From a virus: a stretch of 61,231 nt of DNA. The position numbers were made by a program, and so were the translations under genes. Below, one piece after another: positions 47,394 to 54,765 of the stretch. The notes beneath the pieces were generated by a model. It saw only the letters and a program-made list of their open reading frames with translations, had not been told where the DNA came from and made no database searches. Within the stretch, counting starts at the first letter, position 1; each line of letters opens with the position of its first letter. Location: the IMG/VR virus record IMGVR_UViG_3300042516_004065, positions 1-61,231 of that record; one strand, written 5' to 3'.

Positions 47394-47441
47394 ATCCATT
47401 GCTACGACAGGGTTTGTAGGCAAACCAGCGTAGCAATGGAT
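47394..47441. repeat. 13-bp perfect hairpin with inner stem
   Basis: Outer arms ATCCATTGCTACG and CGTAGCAATGGAT pair perfectly over 13 bp. Inside, GGTTTG-TAGG-CAAACC forms a second 6-bp stem. The element lies between the genes at 47504 and 47318 and is not followed by a U tract in either direction. Confidence 0.9.
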
Positions 47442-47503
47442 GGATAAGAAAACCTTGAGTGAACCTTAAGTTTTGCTTATTATTTTGTGACTACTGGAGT
47501 CGG

Positions 47504-47770
47504 CTAGATCCCATAAGTGAAGTGATGTCTGAGGGTACGGAACAACTTGGGAATGCGTTCGACAAGGGTAGCGACCTGCCAAGGTTTAACAACCCGCCAG
47601 CTCTTGAATTTGTACACCTTGTCGAGACTCATGAGTACCAAGATGACGGAGCAACTGTCGTAGATGATGCCAATGACCATCCTGATCTTGCGCCAAACAG
47701 TCCAGAACTGTTTTGTTCTGGCGAACTTCTGGTTCCCTTTGTAAAAGTGATGTGCTTTTGTGCGATACAT
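47504..47770 (-). CDS. Small basic membrane protein
   Basis: 88 residues. Basic N-terminus (KAHHFYKGNQKFARTKQF), hydrophobic segment IRMVIGIIYDSCSVILVLMS and a basic C-terminus. Its start lies in the stop of the upstream membrane protein, so the two may form a pair, such as holin and antiholin-like proteins (inference). Confidence 0.58.
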   Translation of the reverse strand: MYRTKAHHFYKGNQKFARTKQFWTVWRKIRMVIGIIYDSCSVILVLMSLDKVYKFKSWRVVKPWQVATLVERIPKLFRTLRHHFTYGI

Positions 47771-48159
47771 CAGCCCATCACCACGGCTTGAGATGCAGGG
47801 AGTAGCAGGACGGTGCGTTGCTTACTGATCTTGCTACGGATAGAAGCAAGAAAGCGTGGCATCTTGTCGCGAAACCAAGCAAGGATAGAAGGTCCGTACT
47901 TCTTGATGAATACGGTGATAATCAATCCAGCTGCAAAAAGTCCTGCCAGATTGATTGCTAAAGGGGAACATGCAACAGCACTGATGATGTCGTGACATTC
48001 AGGTGCTGTTGGAACAGTTGCTACAACAGGAATTCCTGCTGGCGCCGATTGGATCTTAGGGATGGATGGAATGGAAGGGAGTTGTCCCTGTGGGGTAACC
48101 AAACCATTGAGCAGACTGATCTGTCTGAGGTTTGTTAGGTATTCTGCTGGTGAGAACAT
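47770..48159 (-). CDS. Membrane protein
   Basis: 129 residues from ATG 48159. FSPAEYLTNLRQISLLNGLV, Pro-rich segment (PSIPSIPKIQSAPAGIP), a hydrophobic span AINLAGLFAAGLIITVFI, then a basic cytoplasmic tail. Single-pass. It follows a strong terminator and has leader TTTTTGCACACCATCCA-ATG. Confidence 0.65.
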   Translation of the reverse strand: MFSPAEYLTNLRQISLLNGLVTPQGQLPSIPSIPKIQSAPAGIPVVATVPTAPECHDIISAVACSPLAINLAGLFAAGLIITVFIKKYGPSILAWFRDKMPRFLASIRSKISKQRTVLLLPASQAVVMG

Positions 48160-48170
48160 TGGATGGTGTG

Positions 48171-48216
48171 CAAAAAGAAGCCGTGATCCAACAACCAATA
48201 GGAGGTGGACCACGGC
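48171..48216 (-). terminator. Rho-independent terminator fused with TTTGCACAC leader
   Basis: GCCGTGGTCC ... GGATCACGGC pairs over 10 bp (one G-U), followed by TTCTTTTTG (48171-48179). The U tract continues into TTGCACACCATCCA-ATG of the next gene (48159). It ends the 48287-48541 gene. Confidence 0.85.
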
Positions 48217-48286
48217 ATGAATAGGTTAGGAGCACTGGCTAGGAGCAGATGACTCTTGTTATACAGTGTGATGAGTCTGATGAATC

Positions 48287-48541
48287 TCAGTCTGCATCTA
48301 CAGCAGTCAGCTCTAGGCGATCCATCAGCTCGGCTTGAGAGCTGGTGTCTTTGGGGTCAATCCGAGCGATGATGTTATCAATAAGTTCAAGAGCAAGGTC
48401 GAGACCCATTTCTTGTTCGCCATGAATACTATCAATAAAGAGAGGATCCTCAAGAAGGTTCGTAAGTTTTGTATGAACACTCTGTAATGCTTCAATGAAT
48501 TGATTCTGTTTCTGATCAGCTGGAGACTGCCGCATCTTCAT
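48287..48541 (-). CDS. Small acidic helical protein
   Basis: 84 residues from ATG 48541 (MKMRQSPADQKQNQFIEALQ); the longer frame overlaps the upstream gene. LALELIDNIIARIDPKDTSS and a C-terminus LMDRLELTAVDAD. No domain. ACACACTG-containing leader without Shine-Dalgarno. Confidence 0.55.
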   Translation of the reverse strand: MKMRQSPADQKQNQFIEALQSVHTKLTNLLEDPLFIDSIHGEQEMGLDLALELIDNIIARIDPKDTSSQAELMDRLELTAVDAD

Positions 48542-48587
48542 GGTTCTAACGTAAACAGTGTGTAGGTTCACTGCAGTGTACACGCAA

Positions 48588-48911
48588 TTAGTTTTTGTCC
48601 TCTGGTTTGTACCAGGGAGCTGTGATCTGTAGGGTACCACCCAGAAGCTGCTGAGCCTTGGACTGATCAGGCTTGTGCTCTTTGATGATTGGTGTTACAT
48701 ATTTCTTATCGTGTTCAATCTGCATCTCCTTTTGGAGCTGCTCAATTTGTTGATCGACTCGACCCATGGTGCGCTCGGTCTTCCATGCTACCCAGTCTGG
48801 GAAGCAATGAAGACGGATTGCTTTGATCCATGGGTTAAGTTCTAATTTTCTGTTGTAATCAATGAGGATGTTAGTTATTTCATAGAGTGCTGCATTCCAG
48901 ATGTTGTACAC
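48588..48911 (-). CDS. Hypothetical protein
   Basis: 107 residues from GTG 48911. YNIWNAALYEITNILIDYNR, then PDWVAWKTERTMGRVDQQIE and a helix. Trp-rich N-terminus, helical C-terminus. It lies 5 nt from the upstream gene. No family recognised. Confidence 0.6.
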   Translation of the reverse strand: MYNIWNAALYEITNILIDYNRKLELNPWIKAIRLHCFPDWVAWKTERTMGRVDQQIEQLQKEMQIEHDKKYVTPIIKEHKPDQSKAQQLLGGTLQITAPWYKPEDKN

Positions 48912-48916
48912 GATCT

Positions 48917-49618
48917 TTAATCAAGAAGTTTGCGTTCTTGGATAAAATAATCGAGTTGATCTTTACCTGGAGTCTTTTGATCAGGATACAAACCTTCAGG
49001 AATTAAATCTGTTGCTGGTTCTTGTTGATCATTACGAGGACCACTACCGGAAAAACCTAATTGAAAGCCGTACTTTTCTGCACCTTGACGAATACCTAAA
49101 GCTTCATCAACAGCCTGGCGCTGATACTCTTTTACGTTTTGGCCAAGCAGTTGAAGTTGCTCTGGTGTCAAGCTGTTCATAAAGTTGCTACGTAAATCAG
49201 CTTGAACTACGCCGGGTGCACCAGGTACAGCGCGGTTTAATGCTCCACCAGTGATTGCATTGATAGCTTCTCCTGCTGTTGGAGTCCTGGGGGCAATCTT
49301 CTTTGTAAGAGAAAGAGTTGCACCCCAGTCTTTAGTTTGAGGATTGCCTTGTGCATTAACACCAAAGAAGAGTTGTCGTTGGTGATCACCGATAGGAACT
49401 TGAACATCTACGCCAGCTTGTTGTGTAAGTGGATCGTAAGTACCACCTACACGTGTACCGTAGATGTTCCGGTATCCGCCTTTTAGTTGTAAGGGTGATG
49501 CAGTTGCACCACCCATCATTGGAATAACCTGACCTGCTTGGCCTCTTGGAACTGGCTGAGCACCAGAAGGTAGTGTTACTGGGGCAAAGAAACCAGATTC
49601 GTAAGGGTTAGCAGGCAC
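48917..49618 (-). CDS. Virion-like protein with GGYRNIYG repeat region
   Basis: 233 residues from GTG 49618. Gly/Pro-rich N-terminus, then QLKGGYRNIYGTRVGGTYDP and WGATLSLTKKIAPRTPTAGE, which resemble outer-membrane or porin-like beta hairpins, and a helical C-terminus. Possibly a structural or secreted protein. It stands alone upstream of smaller genes in the same direction. Leader TATAAC near the start may be a -10 box. Confidence 0.55.
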   Translation of the reverse strand: MPANPYESGFFAPVTLPSGAQPVPRGQAGQVIPMMGGATASPLQLKGGYRNIYGTRVGGTYDPLTQQAGVDVQVPIGDHQRQLFFGVNAQGNPQTKDWGATLSLTKKIAPRTPTAGEAINAITGGALNRAVPGAPGVVQADLRSNFMNSLTPEQLQLLGQNVKEYQRQAVDEALGIRQGAEKYGFQLGFSGSGPRNDQQEPATDLIPEGLYPDQKTPGKDQLDYFIQERKLLD

Positions 49619-49671
49619 TGTATTAATTGGTAGTTATGTTATATTCTACCAAAGTTTTATTGGACAATAGT

Positions 49672-50001
49672 TTAGAAGTCTCCCTCTATTTCACGTCTGT
49701 ATTGTTCTAATTGCTTCATGATTTCTTCTTCCTTCATGCAGTCTTCGCCCATGTTGGACATCATGAAGCGGTTGCCATTCTCATCAATGAAGCCACCAAC
49801 AAAACCAGCACCTACTTTGTCTGCAGCTTCTTTCATCCTGGCGACGAGCTGCATCCCAGCCAGTTGACGCATGGTAGGAGCATCAGTCTTGCTGAGATCC
49901 TTGGTGCTGTCGTTGGGTTCCCAATCAATGTTGTTCATGGCTTTAGCAACGAGTTGTTTGTTGGAGTTACGGTAGATAAAAAACTTGGGATGTGTAGTCA
50001 C
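49672..50001 (-). CDS. Hypothetical protein
   Basis: 109 residues. TTHPKFFIYRNSNKQLVAKA, then GGFIDENGNRFMMSNMGED. Cyanophages often carry proteins of this shape (FYxNGKxxLxAxA...MxNMxxE). Function unknown. The gene lies 2 nt from the upstream gene. Confidence 0.65.
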   Translation of the reverse strand: MTTHPKFFIYRNSNKQLVAKAMNNIDWEPNDSTKDLSKTDAPTMRQLAGMQLVARMKEAADKVGAGFVGGFIDENGNRFMMSNMGEDCMKEEEIMKQLEQYRREIEGDF

Positions 50002-50003
50002 GA

Positions 50004-50354
50004 TTACATGGTGTCATCACATGTATCGTACTCAGCAATTATGAATTGAAGAGCAATGTCTCCTTCTTCATAACGCTGAGCATGGAATCCACCTGTTGCA
50101 AAGTAACGTTCCTTACTTGTAGCTGCGTTATAAAGGAGATGTGCAGCAGTTTGTTTCATGCGTTCAATGGTAGGAACACGCATGGTTTGATCATCTGGAT
50201 CATCCATGTGTTGCCACACCCAGTTCAATGCAATCATTGCCTCTTGAACTTTGTCAAAGTTAAAGTGATCCAGAATGTATTTAATTTTGAGAGCATGATT
50301 AGAAACAGGAAGCTGTTCCTTATCCTGCTTCTTCTTGTCTTTCTTCTTACCCAT
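50004..50354 (-). CDS. Lys-rich hypothetical protein
   Basis: 116 residues from ATG 50354 (MGKKKDKKKQDKEQ, strongly basic tail), then a folded domain with HALKIKYILDHFNFDKVQEA, LNWVWQHMDDPDDQTMRVPT and a helix at the end. Basic N-terminus may bind nucleic acids. Unknown family. Confidence 0.6.
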   Translation of the reverse strand: MGKKKDKKKQDKEQLPVSNHALKIKYILDHFNFDKVQEAMIALNWVWQHMDDPDDQTMRVPTIERMKQTAAHLLYNAATSKERYFATGGFHAQRYEEGDIALQFIIAEYDTCDDTM

Positions 50355-50362
50355 GGCGGTGA

Positions 50363-50506
50363 TCAGGTGTAAAGGATACGAACAGATTGAAAGGTGTTGC
50401 GGAGAATCAGAAATGCTTCTCTCCACTGAGGGTCATCTGTTTTGTACGTTACAATCTGCCAGTCACCGTTGTTACGGTAAGCCAGCTTGATGTAAGTAGT
50501 TTTCAT
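50363..50506 (-). CDS. Small hypothetical protein
   Basis: 47 residues, ATG 50504-50506 to TGA 50363-50365. MKTTYIKLAYRNNGDWQIVT, then WREAFLILRNTFQSVRILYT. A beta-hairpin plus helix pattern, coherent and in tight spacing. Below usual size limits. Confidence 0.55.
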   Translation of the reverse strand: MKTTYIKLAYRNNGDWQIVTYKTDDPQWREAFLILRNTFQSVRILYT

Positions 50507-50508
50507 CG

Positions 50509-50721
50509 TCAAGAGAAGTGAACGCGTAGTCCGCCAGGCAATCGCTTCAAGCTTTCAGCACCGTGCTGGTGACGGGCTGTGCCTGGTGGAAGCTCAACTT
50601 CAACAGTGAAAACTTTATAACCGCAGTTAGGACAAATGCGACAGCGTGTAATTGTTTCAGCAGTATCTGCATAAGTACGATCAACACGCAGCCTGGGGTG
50701 GTCACATTGAGCGCAACGCAT
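50509..50721 (-). CDS. NrdR-like zinc-ribbon protein
   Basis: 70 residues. RCAQCDHPRLRVDRTYADTA then RCRICPNCGYKVFTVEVELP: four Cys in two CxxC pairs and the R-x3-C-x2-C-x3-FTVE pattern of the NrdR zinc ribbon, without the ATP-cone. Could bind DNA or nucleotides. A 10-bp hairpin (50740-50765) stands upstream. Confidence 0.72.
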   Translation of the reverse strand: MRCAQCDHPRLRVDRTYADTAETITRCRICPNCGYKVFTVEVELPPGTARHQHGAESLKRLPGGLRVHFS

Positions 50722-50739
50722 GGCTTTTGATGAAGAAGC

Positions 50740-50765
50740 GGGACTAGTAACGATGTACTAGCCCC
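50740..50765 (-). other. 10-bp stem-loop before the zinc-ribbon gene
   Basis: GGGGCTAGTA-CATCGT-TACTAGTCCC on the minus strand, ten pairs with one G-U. It begins 18 nt upstream of ATG 50721. No U tract follows. Confidence 0.75.
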
Positions 50766-50775
50766 TGTTTGCGAT

Positions 50776-51072
50776 TCAGGAGTGCATCTCCTGGTGCTGC
50801 TTCCATGCAGCGGTGTGCATCTCAGCAGCTGTTACAGGAGGCTCACCACCTGTGTTGTCGTATAGATATTGGGGAGTTGGATCGTCATCCCAGACTTCCA
50901 AGAACTTCTCCAGTGCTGGGAGAATCTCATCTTCGATGATCTCCAGAGACCAGTAAGGTTCTGCATCCATTTGATGCCTCTTCTGGTCTTCAAGAAGAAG
51001 TTGCTTGACCTTCTTCTCCATGGCGTAAATCAGAGTGTGAAAGTCTCTGATGTCAGTAATGTTGTGGGACAT
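50776..51072 (-). CDS. Hypothetical protein
   Basis: 98 residues from ATG 51072 (MSHNITDIRDFHTLIYAMEK). LLLEDQKRHQMDAEPYWSLE, then ALEKFLEVWDDDPTPQYLYD. Alpha-rich, acidic. Leader CTGCACACTCACC-ATG without Shine-Dalgarno. Confidence 0.62.
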   Translation of the reverse strand: MSHNITDIRDFHTLIYAMEKKVKQLLLEDQKRHQMDAEPYWSLEIIEDEILPALEKFLEVWDDDPTPQYLYDNTGGEPPVTAAEMHTAAWKQHQEMHS

Positions 51073-51107
51073 GGTGAGTGTGCAGAGGGGCAATGAAGAT
51101 GATGTGA

Positions 51108-51242
51108 TTAACGAAGAGTGAATAACCCTTCGTCATCAAAATCACTTTCATCTTCTGGAACTTGATCGGTTTGATCGTCCTCATACTCTGGTTCTTGCCA
51201 AGAGTTAGGAACAATCCAACCCATGTACGGAGATTCGTGCAT
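51108..51242 (-). CDS. Small acidic peptide
   Basis: 44 residues, ATG 51240-51242 to TAA 51108-51110. HESPYMGWIVPNSWQEPEYE, then DESDFDDEGLFTLR. Fourteen Asp or Glu; could be a DNA-mimic or inhibitor peptide. GTAAGTCCC lies upstream, part of the extended leader. Confidence 0.55.
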   Translation of the reverse strand: MHESPYMGWIVPNSWQEPEYEDDQTDQVPEDESDFDDEGLFTLR

Positions 51243-51383
51243 GATTAGAAAGGTGAAGGGTCTGGGACTTACACTTCCAGCTTGTCCTGGACGCGGCGTT
51301 GCTGAATAGATGCCCAGATCTTGGTGTTAACTGATGATTGTGTAACGATGTGAACTACGCATACCCTGGACCTCTTGGTATTG

Positions 51384-51414
51384 TATAAATTAATACAGAT
51401 TCCACGAGGAAGTC
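51384..51414 (+). promoter_or_regulatory. -10 element and Shine-Dalgarno for 51415
   Basis: TATAAA at 51384-51389 and GAGGA at 51406-51410 directly before ATG 51415. The clear ribosome site contrasts with SD-less minus genes around it. No good -35 sequence is seen. Confidence 0.5.
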
Positions 51415-51564
51415 ATGCAAAGCGCACTGATCACCTACTTGAACAAAGCCAAGGCTACCGCAATCCGTAGCAACAAGCAGACTTGGTATGCAATTCGTCA
51501 AGATAAAGCGGACGCCATGAAGGAAAACATGACGCCCGCTAGTTCATATGTACTGAAGAAGTGA
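51415..51564 (+). CDS. Isolated small plus-strand protein
   Basis: 49 residues. MQSALITYLNKAKATAIRSN, then QTWYAIRQDKADAMKENMTP. Basic with a helix; possibly nucleic-acid-binding. It stands alone on the plus strand in a minus block, with its own TATA-like box and a strong Shine-Dalgarno, so it may be expressed independently and early. Confidence 0.6.
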   Translation: MQSALITYLNKAKATAIRSNKQTWYAIRQDKADAMKENMTPASSYVLKK

Positions 51565-51604
51565 GTGATATCACCCCCATCTTGAGTAGTTTCTTTATGT
51601 CTAA

Positions 51605-51865
51605 TTAATCTTTGAGCCAACCTGTATTCCTGAGTTGTTCAGTCCTAGTGGAGTCCAGTTCATAGTCATCAGTTGTTGGTACTTCTGGAGTCCATGTCCA
51701 GTGAGTGCAATCAAAATCGTCAATCATTTCCTGTGCATCCTCCAGCTTGGTGATAATCCATCCGCTCTTCCTGGAGAAAAATAGAATATCACCGTAAGGA
51801 TCAGCATCTTTCTCTGTTGGCATTGAAAGATGCTTGAGAACAAAAACGTTTTCAGGTGCAGTCAT
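51605..51865 (-). CDS. Hypothetical protein
   Basis: 86 residues. TAPENVFVLKHLSMPTEKDA, then DILFFSRKSGWIITKLEDAQ. Small alpha/beta fold; C-terminus acidic (DDYELDSTRTEQLRNTG). Leader rich in A, C and T. Divergent from the gene at 51923. Confidence 0.6.
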   Translation of the reverse strand: MTAPENVFVLKHLSMPTEKDADPYGDILFFSRKSGWIITKLEDAQEMIDDFDCTHWTWTPEVPTTDDYELDSTRTEQLRNTGWLKD

Positions 51866-51922
51866 GGTTTTGGTGGTAAGTGGGTTGAAATTAAAATAAA
51901 GGAAAGTAATTATAGGTAATTA

Positions 51923-52588
51923 ATGTCTGCCACTCCAATCAGAATGGCAGCTGCTAGGTCATTAGCAACTGGAGCCAAGATGGTTCCTGTTACTAAACCG
52001 CAGACAGTTGAAAATGTTCTGAAATATTTTGGAAGAATGGGAGAGATTAATCTCCCTGGCGCCGGTCGCGCCGTGAAGGAATTGGTAGAGACAGGTCTTG
52101 GTCCATTGCAAGTTACCGTAACAGATCTTGGTGGAGTTAAAGACTTAGCAGATCGGATTAAAACATTAGTTCATAGGCAGACAATGCTGACTGCCAATCC
52201 TCAAACATTGCAACAGCTCTATGCAGCTGGCGATAAAATTGCAGGCATAGGAAGTGTTTCGTTTGAGTGGCCTGGCGCTGCAGTTGGCAAAGCAATGGCA
52301 GCTCCAGTAGAAGGTTTAGGTGCAGGACAAAGCCGTTCAGTATTGAGAGCAGTTAAAGATGTTTACCAGAACCAAGTTGTGCCACGGTTAATGGAACTTA
52401 ATCCTGGTAAAGCTTTGCTTCTTGCTAACGAACCCACATCATTAAGGAGAGCTTCTCTTTATCAGAGAGCAGGCATGATGGGTTCTCTTGATCCACTTGG
52501 ATCGCAACACAGTTTGATTCTTCCTAGTGGAAATATCAAACCTGTTGAATTATTTGGTGGTGGTATTCCATCCTGGTTGCTAGACTAA
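51923..52588 (+). CDS. Hypothetical protein, possible GNAT-like or virion protein
   Basis: 221 residues. SATPIRMAAARSLATGAKMV, then VTVTDLGGVKDLADRIKTLV. Late segment LMELNPGKALLLANEPTSLR followed by ASLYQRAGMMGSLDPLG looks like the end of a GNAT acetyltransferase (xxLYxRxGF). The rest lacks the acetyl-CoA P-loop I would expect. It is a lone plus gene, so a special function is possible. Confidence 0.5.
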   Translation: MSATPIRMAAARSLATGAKMVPVTKPQTVENVLKYFGRMGEINLPGAGRAVKELVETGLGPLQVTVTDLGGVKDLADRIKTLVHRQTMLTANPQTLQQLYAAGDKIAGIGSVSFEWPGAAVGKAMAAPVEGLGAGQSRSVLRAVKDVYQNQVVPRLMELNPGKALLLANEPTSLRRASLYQRAGMMGSLDPLGSQHSLILPSGNIKPVELFGGGIPSWLLD

Positions 52589-53004
52589 TCTAAACGTTCA
52601 ACAACTGCAAAGAGTTGTTCAGGTCTTTCATTGTAGAAACTATCAAAGACTGGACACAACCAGATCGTCATTGCAAGATCAGGTTCTGAAGGGTTTACAA
52701 CTTCATATAGACTGCCTTCATCTTTTGGACCTACATATTTAAGTTCAATATCAGGTTCTTTGACAACGCCAAAAGAACAAAAGATGATGGAGATCTTGGA
52801 GGTAGGTTCTTGGTATTTATACTTGAGCAAACGGTTAACAAGTTCCGTTGCTTCAGGCATCAAAGGTTCATCGACAATTGATTCACCTTCAAAGTCATAA
52901 TCAAAAGCCCAAAGATCACCACCTCCATTAAATGCGAAGTGTTTGGGCGTGCAAATAACTTGAAACATTTGTTGAGTAATTGTTGGATTAGGTAAGCAGA
53001 TCAT
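52585..53004 (-). CDS. Hypothetical protein
   Basis: 139 residues. ICLPNPTITQQMFQVICTPK, WAFDYDFEGESIVDEPLMPE and SLYEVVNPSEPDLAMTIWLC. Alpha/beta, well formed. Starts in ATGA overlap with the upstream gene. Its 3' end overlaps the end of the plus gene by 4 nt. Confidence 0.65.
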   Translation of the reverse strand: MICLPNPTITQQMFQVICTPKHFAFNGGGDLWAFDYDFEGESIVDEPLMPEATELVNRLLKYKYQEPTSKISIIFCSFGVVKEPDIELKYVGPKDEGSLYEVVNPSEPDLAMTIWLCPVFDSFYNERPEQLFAVVERLD

Positions 53005-53342
53005 TCGTAGTGAGGACGAGTCTCTGGGTAGAACTTAGCGTAGCCCTGGGCTAAGCAGATGTCGTAGAGATCGTCCTCGTAGTCTTCACTGTCGTACTTC
53101 TCGTGGAGTTCGTGGAGAACCCTGAGGGCTTGGGCTTGCGAGAAGATGCAGACGGTTTCGACGGGGTAACCACAAGGGAAGGTCCATCCTCCTTCTTCTG
53201 GTCCACCGTACTGGTGCCAGACTTGGTGGACCGTGATCGTGGTCGGCTCACCTTCGTATTCGGTGTAGCGTTCGTACCATTCTTTGAACCGCTCGGTTCT
53301 TTCGATGGGCGTTTCGCTTCGGTAGGGTTGGAGGGTGTGCAT
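53001..53342 (-). CDS. Hypothetical protein
   Basis: 113 residues from ATG 53342. HTLQPYRSETPIERTERFKE, EPTTITVHQVWHQYGGPEEG, then ETVCIFSQAQALRVLHELHE. Alpha/beta with a basic start. It carries a second reading frame across its whole length (see 53051-53425). The leader motif GCACACC begins inside its own start codon. Confidence 0.65.
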   Translation of the reverse strand: MHTLQPYRSETPIERTERFKEWYERYTEYEGEPTTITVHQVWHQYGGPEEGGWTFPCGYPVETVCIFSQAQALRVLHELHEKYDSEDYEDDLYDICLAQGYAKFYPETRPHYE

Positions 53343-53425
53343 AGGTTGAGGATTGTTGCTGCAATGAAGAGGATGCAAACAAAAATGAACTCAACCGGGT
53401 GGAGATCTTGTAGAGATTTGTTCAT
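53051..53425 (-). CDS. Possible overprinted membrane-anchored Ser/Thr/Lys-rich protein
   Basis: 124 codons in another frame of the 53001-53342 gene. First 30 residues: HPVEFIFVCILFIAATILNL, a clear membrane span. The rest is Ser/Thr/Lys/Pro-rich and probably unstructured (KEPSGSKNGTNATPN). Only the first part (53342-53425) is not shared with the neighbour, so a short membrane peptide read-through is also possible. Confidence 0.35.
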   Translation of the reverse strand: MNKSLQDLHPVEFIFVCILFIAATILNLCTPSNPTEAKRPSKEPSGSKNGTNATPNTKVSRPRSRSTKSGTSTVDQKKEDGPSLVVTPSKPSASSRKPKPSGFSTNSTRSTTVKTTRTISTTSA

Positions 53426-53463
53426 GGTTCATAGAAAGTAGGTGGATTTAAAAGCAAAGGGAA

Positions 53464-53853
53464 TTACCAAGAACTGTAGTAGTAAACAGTATGGTTATTC
53501 TTCAGTGCAACTTTGGCACGATCACAGAAGCTAAGATCTTTCCACTTGTATTCATCGTCGGCATTACTACCGAAGAAGAATCCTGTCGTGGTGCCAAAGC
53601 CACCATCAAGATTGTCATCTCTGATGTCTTGCTGTAACTGAAGGATGTCTTCAAGGGTGAGTTCAACTTCAACTCCATTGAACTCATCGTTCATTGAAGT
53701 ATCTTTCTCATATGGTTCACTGCTGTTCATCTTCTTGCGCCAGAGGCGTTCCATCCAACCCTGGAGGTTGGGATGTTTGCGCCATTCCATAAGGAACAGC
53801 CAGTTCTCATACTCAGGTTGGAACTTGATGTAGGCGTACTGGTCGAGGCCCAT
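53464..53853 (-). CDS. Conserved phage protein (MGLDQY family)
   Basis: 129 residues. MGLDQYAYIKFQPEYENWLF, then EWRKHPNLQGWMERLW and GVEVELTLEDILQLQQDI, FFFGSNADDEYKWKDL, ending YYSSW. This family, with a WRKHxxLQGWM core, occurs in diverse phages and is sometimes named after phosphoglycerate kinase without evidence; I make no such call. It has the leader CCTTTGCACTCTGCCA-ATG with a 6-bp hairpin before it. Confidence 0.78.
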   Translation of the reverse strand: MGLDQYAYIKFQPEYENWLFLMEWRKHPNLQGWMERLWRKKMNSSEPYEKDTSMNDEFNGVEVELTLEDILQLQQDIRDDNLDGGFGTTTGFFFGSNADDEYKWKDLSFCDRAKVALKNNHTVYYYSSW

Positions 53854-53874
53854 TGGCAGAGTGCAAAGGATTAT

Positions 53875-53892
53875 GCAGGAGATGAGTCCTGC
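53875..53892 (-). other. 6-bp stem-loop upstream of TTTGCAC leader
   Basis: GCAGGA-CTCATC-TCCTGC on the minus strand. It precedes ATAATCCTTTGCACTCTGCCA-ATG of the 53853 gene. Confidence 0.7.
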
Positions 53893-53965
53893 AGAAAAAC
53901 CACCGGGCTAATACAGATGTACTAACCCGGAAGGTTTAAGTGCAAGAGTCGGGCTAACCTTCTGC

Positions 53966-54415
53966 TCAGAAAGGAACAACCTCAGCGGTCGGTTCCTGCG
54001 CATAAGGAACCCTGGTGGTAGCGGTGGCAGCAGAGCGAGCGGACTTGTCAATCGTGCTCGCTTCAATGACACCAGCAGCTTCAGCAGCCCGTTGAGCTGT
54101 TGAGATCTGGCCAAGGCGAACCGTGTTGACAGAGGTAACGATAACCTCCATACGACCACGGGGCTCACCTTCTGGCGTCATCCAGGTGACATAACGCAAG
54201 CGTGTCGTCAGGGCAACAGTGTCACCCTTGTTGTAACGCTTGGTGATGTTGTCACCGATACCGTTGTAAGCGATGACAGGCAGCGGAGAATCCTCTTCCC
54301 TGGCATCGAGCGGAGCAACACGGAACTGTGTAACCGAGAGAGAATCGTTAGGATTCTTGGTCACAATGTCGGACACGATGGTACCGACCAGGTTTCCGTT
54401 GTTAGCAGCAGACAT
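53966..54415 (-). CDS. SSB-like OB-fold protein
   Basis: 149 residues from ATG 54415 (MSAANNGNLVGTIVSDIVTK). LSVTQFRVAPLDAREEDSPL, RYNKGDTVALTTRLRYVTWM and EPRGRMEVIVTSVNTVRLG fit a single OB fold of the SSB or PriB kind. The C-terminus after an Ala-rich linker ends PTAEVVPF, similar to the SSB tip. With the 29972-30721 protein, the phage has two such proteins, perhaps for replication and recombination. TTTGCACAAC leader after a perfect 8-bp hairpin. Confidence 0.75.
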   Translation of the reverse strand: MSAANNGNLVGTIVSDIVTKNPNDSLSVTQFRVAPLDAREEDSPLPVIAYNGIGDNITKRYNKGDTVALTTRLRYVTWMTPEGEPRGRMEVIVTSVNTVRLGQISTAQRAAEAAGVIEASTIDKSARSAATATTRVPYAQEPTAEVVPF

Positions 54416-54440
54416 GGTGTTGTCTAGGTAGTTGTGCAAA

Positions 54441-54458
54441 GCAGACTTGGAAGTCTGC
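54441..54458 (-). other. Perfect 8-bp palindromic stem before SSB-like gene
   Basis: GCAGACTT-CC-AAGTCTGC on the minus strand, directly followed by TTTGCACAACTACC. It forms a hairpin (7 bp with a 4-nt loop) or a symmetric protein site. Confidence 0.8.
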
Positions 54459-54522
54459 AGAAAGGGAACCACGCAAAGCATGGAATCCCAAAGTGCAGAC
54501 ATCTGGAAAGATAAAGAAAAGA

Positions 54523-54765
54523 TTAAACAATCTCTTCTATAACTTTCTCTTGGATCATGGCTTCATTTGCACGAAGCCCTTCCTGTTGATCGGCGTAATG
54601 AATTTCATCACGCCACTGAGCCAACTCGTTGGCGATAATCCTGGCGGCAAGCGTACAAGGTAGAACGTTGTTCTCCTCCGCACGCTCACACAAGAAGTCC
54701 CAATCCTCCTGGCTAAGACCAGTCAGCTTGTTGACTCCAGGAATGTAGAAGGTGTAGTTGTTCAT
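54523..54765 (-). CDS. Small acidic helical protein
   Basis: 80 residues. NNYTFYIPGVNKLTGLSQED, then LPCTLAARIIANELAQWRDE. RHH-like tail would be one reading, but no clear DNA-binding motif is present. It overlaps the upstream stop by 4 nt. Confidence 0.6.
   Translation of the reverse strand: MNNYTFYIPGVNKLTGLSQEDWDFLCERAEENNVLPCTLAARIIANELAQWRDEIHYADQQEGLRANEAMIQEKVIEEIV

Noticed and set aside
51260-51414. Glutamine-riboswitch (glnA or downstream-peptide) before the 49-codon gene
   Set aside because: Considered because such RNAs precede short ORFs in cyanophages, but the conserved GGACGGAAG-type core is absent.
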